A stretch of 64,000 nucleotides of DNA from Faecalicatena absiana (GTDB taxonomy: Bacteria; Bacillota; Bacilli; Lactobacillales; Lactobacillaceae). This document shows positions 61,472 through 64,000 of this stretch, piece by piece. The first letter of the stretch is position 1. Each line of letters opens with the position of its first letter. A program made the position numbers and the translations under genes. The stretch is from the NCBI GenBank assembly GCA_017309015.1, contig JAEDAG010000001.1, positions 1 through 64,000 on the forward strand. Direction: 5' to 3'. The notes under the pieces are model-generated. The model was not told the origin of the DNA. It saw only the letters and a list, made by a program, of their open reading frames with translations, and did not search any database.

Positions 61472-62863
61472 TTACTTTTCTTCTTTGGCTTTCAATTCTT
61501 CAATGTACTGCATGAACAAGTCGCCGCGCTGCTCAAAGGTCTTGAACTGATCCCAGGAAGCGCAGGCTGGCGAGAACAGGAGCACCTCACCGGACTTGAC
61601 CAGCTTGGCCGCTGCCAGAACCCCTTCCTTAAGGTTATCGACGATCACGATATCCTTAATGCCGGCCTTGCGGGCTGCATCAGCCAGCAGGTAGCGGGTT
61701 TCGCCGTAAAGGACGATTGCTCTGACGTGCTTCTTGAAGAGCTCAACCAGGTCATCAAAGACGAAGCCCCGGTCCAAGCCGCCGGCCAGCAGGACTTCCG
61801 GCTGGTCAAATGACGGAATGGCTACCGTGGCGGCTTCAATGTTGGTTGACTTGGAGTCGTTGTAGACGCGGGCGCCATGCAGGGTCGTCACGTATTGCAG
61901 ACGGTGGCGGGCCCCCTTGAAAGTTGACAAGACCGCGGAGATGTCATCCTTGTCAGCCCCCATCAAGGTGCTGATGCCGATGGCAACCAAGGAGTTCTGC
62001 AGGTTGTGGATGCCTGGCAGCTTGATGTCGGCAATCTTCATCATCTTGTCATCCTTGTGCATCAAGTAGCCATCGCCAATGTAGAAGTCGGCACTCGGAT
62101 CACTCTCGCTGAAGGTCAGAATCTTGGCCTTAGTTGCTGCTTGCTCCTGAGCCAGGATGTCCTTCTGGTCAAAGTTGGCCAGGAAGAAGTCGTCCTCCTT
62201 TTGGAAGCGGGCTACGTTCAGCTTGGCATTCACGTAGTTTTCAAAGGTCTTGTGGTAGTCCAGGTGGACGTTGTGGTAGATGTCCACGATGGCAGCCACC
62301 TTTGGATCAATGTCAGTCACGCCCAGCAATTGGAAGCTGGACATTTCACAGACCAGAATGTCGTCCTTGTCAGCCTTGTCCAGCACGACCTCTGAAATCG
62401 GAATCCCGATATTGCCCACCGCGTAAGCGTGGTGGCCGGACTTGGCCAGGAAGTGGTCCAGAATCCGCGCGGTCAGCATGACCGTGGTGGTCTTGCCGTT
62501 TGAGCCGGTGACGCAGACGTACTTGGAATCAGCCGCGCTCAGCGCGACTTCTGGTTCGGTGATGATTGGCACCTGCTTTTCCTGGGCCTTGACGACCATT
62601 GGGTTTTCGTAAGGAATCCCCGGGTTCTTGACCAGGTAGTCAAAGTGCTCTTCATCAAACAGCTCGACTGGGTGCTTGCCGCCAATCACGCGGACGCCGG
62701 CAGCCGCAAGCTCCTTGGCTTTGGGATCGTCAGTCAGGTCAGCCTTGTCGTTCAAGGTCAGCTTGGCCCCTAAAGCCAGCAAAAGCTTGGAAACGGCAAA
62801 GCCGCTACGGCCCAAGCCTAATACCAGAATGTTTTTCTGATCGAATTTCTTGATCTGTTTCAT
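61472..62863 (-). CDS. murD: UDP-MurNAc-L-Ala:D-Glu ligase
   Basis: A 463-residue cytosolic Mur ligase that adds D-glutamate to the peptidoglycan precursor. N-terminal LVLGLGRSGFAVSKLL near 14-29, ATP P-loop VTGSNGKTTT near 116-125, and central motif DIYHNVHLDYHKTFENY near 190-206. Starts 38 bp after the end of mraY. Ribosome site GGAGAG is set back about 12 nt. Confidence 0.97.
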   Translation of the reverse strand: MKQIKKFDQKNILVLGLGRSGFAVSKLLLALGAKLTLNDKADLTDDPKAKELAAAGVRVIGGKHPVELFDEEHFDYLVKNPGIPYENPMVVKAQEKQVPIITEPEVALSAADSKYVCVTGSNGKTTTVMLTARILDHFLAKSGHHAYAVGNIGIPISEVVLDKADKDDILVCEMSSFQLLGVTDIDPKVAAIVDIYHNVHLDYHKTFENYVNAKLNVARFQKEDDFFLANFDQKDILAQEQAATKAKILTFSESDPSADFYIGDGYLMHKDDKMMKIADIKLPGIHNLQNSLVAIGISTLMGADKDDISAVLSTFKGARHRLQYVTTLHGARVYNDSKSTNIEAATVAIPSFDQPEVLLAGGLDRGFVFDDLVELFKKHVRAIVLYGETRYLLADAARKAGIKDIVIVDNLKEGVLAAAKLVKSGEVLLFSPACASWDQFKTFEQRGDLFMQYIEELKAKEEK

Positions 62864-62901
62864 TTTTCTATGAATCTCTCCAACTAGAATCTGCTAAATT
62901 T

Positions 62902-63861
62902 TTAACCCCAAATTGCCAGGTAGATGGCGCTGCCGATCAGCCCAACGATCCAGAAAACAATGTCGACCTTCCATTCGCTCCACCCCAGCATTTCGAAGTG
63001 GTGGTGAATTGGGGTCATCTTGAAGATCCGCTTGCCCGTCGTCTGGAAGGAAATTACCTGCAGGATGACTGAGGCCGTCTCACAAACAAAGACAATGCCG
63101 ACCAGCAAGAGCGACCATGGCCGGTTGAGCAGAATTGACACGGCCGCCAAGCCGCCCCCCAAGGCCAATGAGCCCGCGTCGCCCATGAAGATCTTGGCTG
63201 GCTTATGGTTGTACATGAAGAAGGCAGCCAAGCCCCCCATGACGGCCAGGCAGAAGATCAAAACGCCTGCCTGCCCGGCCTTGAAGGCCAGCCAGGCATA
63301 GGTCCCGTAGGCGATAAAGGACAGGCCGGTTGCCAGCCCATCCAGGCCGTCTGACAGGTTGACCGCGTTTGAGAAGCCAACCAGCCAGAAAATGACAAAG
63401 AAGATGAACAAGGCCGTGCTGGTGACCACGCCCGCGAATGGAAGATACAAGGCGAACTTGAAGTGGTCACTGGCGGCCAAGGCCACGATAATTGCAGCCA
63501 AGACCAGCTGCAAGGCAAACTTTTGCCAAGCCCGCAGGCCCAGGTTCCGCTTGTAGAAAAGCTTCAGACCATCATCCAGGAAGCCGATGATCCCGTAGCC
63601 CAAGAGAGCCACGATCAGCATCCAGACTGACTTGGTCAGCTGGCCGGTCATAGCGCAGGCCACGATGGTGATTATGGAAGCGACCAGCACGAAGACCGTC
63701 CCGCCCATGGTTGGGGTCCCGGACTTCTTGGCGTGCCACTTTGGACCTTCGCCGCGGATCTGCTGACCCTCATCATGGCTGCGCATGTAGATAATCATCC
63801 ATGGCAATATCAAGGCGCTCAGCACCAAGGAAACAATAAAAGCAATAGTAGCTGCTAGCAT
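62902..63861 (-). CDS. mraY: Phospho-MurNAc-pentapeptide transferase
   Basis: An integral membrane enzyme (319-320 residues, about ten helices) that links the peptidoglycan precursor to undecaprenyl phosphate, making lipid I. Conserved loops: KSGTPTMGG near 46-54, LDDGLK near 99-104 (the DD motif), [12 protein letters not shown] near 169-180 and [12 protein letters not shown] near 228-239, plus the HHH motif in [12 protein letters not shown] near 284-295. The start is either ATG 63861 or the preceding TTG 63864; AAAGGAG lies upstream of both. Confidence 0.96.
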   Translation of the reverse strand: MLAATIAFIVSLVLSALILPWMIIYMRSHDEGQQIRGEGPKWHAKKSGTPTMGGTVFVLVASIITIVACAMTGQLTKSVWMLIVALLGYGIIGFLDDGLKLFYKRNLGLRAWQKFALQLVLAAIIVALAASDHFKFALYLPFAGVVTSTALFIFFVIFWLVGFSNAVNLSDGLDGLATGLSFIAYGTYAWLAFKAGQAGVLIFCLAVMGGLAAFFMYNHKPAKIFMGDAGSLALGGGLAAVSILLNRPWSLLLVGIVFVCETASVILQVISFQTTGKRIFKMTPIHHHFEMLGWSEWKVDIVFWIVGLIGSAIYLAIWG

Positions 63862-63868
63862 CAACGAT

Positions 63869-64000
63869 TTACTCCTTTAAAACAACTTTCAACTTCATCC
63901 CCGGCTTAAGCTGGCTGCCGGCCGAAAGACTCTGCGATTTGACCTTGCCGGTCCCAGTCAGCTTCAGCTTGAGACCAGCCAGGCTGGCATAATTTTCAAC
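63869..64000 (-). CDS. Penicillin-binding protein 2X-like, C-terminal end (partial)
   Basis: The last 43 codons of a gene that continues beyond the right edge. The peptide (starting [20 protein letters not shown], ending [10 protein letters not shown]) has the form of a PASTA domain, which in Gram-positives ends the division transpeptidase PBP2X/FtsI. Its place immediately before mraY is where that gene lies in the cluster. The stop codon is 5-8 bp from the mraY start. The catalytic domain is outside the window. Confidence 0.85.
   Translation of the reverse strand, partial: VENYASLAGLKLKLTGTGKVKSQSLSAGSQLKPGMKLKVVLKE

Overview
The window looks like chromosomal DNA of a low-GC-phylum lactic acid bacterium with an unusually high GC content (close to half, with GC-rich third codon positions). 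Gene content, protein sequences and the mix of intact housekeeping genes with a decayed regulator point to Lactobacillus delbrueckii. This is recognition from memory, not a database search. Most genes, and the rRNA operon whose promoters sit at the left edge, are on the minus strand, so the minus strand is probably the leading strand.

Left part (1-19000): tandem rrn promoters; pckA and a soluble fumarate-reductase-type flavoprotein; a methionine ABC importer (metQ-metN-metI) behind a T-box with a Met specifier; a P-type ATPase with folA and thyA; an SPFH protein; a D-2-hydroxyacid dehydrogenase; a LysR remnant; an orphan peptide-binding lipoprotein oppA behind a structured, terminator-bearing leader with a possible Cys-rich leader peptide; a nitroreductase; a 51-residue charged protein; and a large hydrolase/membrane fusion protein.

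Middle (19000-43500): engB-clpX, tig, and an intact IS1202-type insertion with a 28-bp target duplication lying exactly upstream of the tig promoter. Then tuf, a TPR protein with RNase J2, rpsO and rpsT (divergent), holA-comEC-comEA, ftsW-ylbG-rsmD-coaD-sepM, typA, and on the plus strand def and rpoY-rnjA. Both RNase J paralogues are in the window. An RclA-like flavoprotein follows.

Right part (43600-64000): recD2-TPR-histidine phosphatase; a long co-directional run ileS-csp-nudix-hypothetical-mtnN-iscS-DUF1831-mnmA behind an Ile T-box (specifier ATC) that links tRNA charging, sulfur mobilisation and tRNA thiolation; and the division/cell-wall cluster mraY-murD-murG-ftsQ-ftsA-ftsZ-sepF-yggT-ylmH, entered through the 3' end of a PASTA-containing penicillin-binding protein. 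divIVA is missing from its usual place between ylmH and ileS. No tRNA genes, CRISPR array or prophage were seen.
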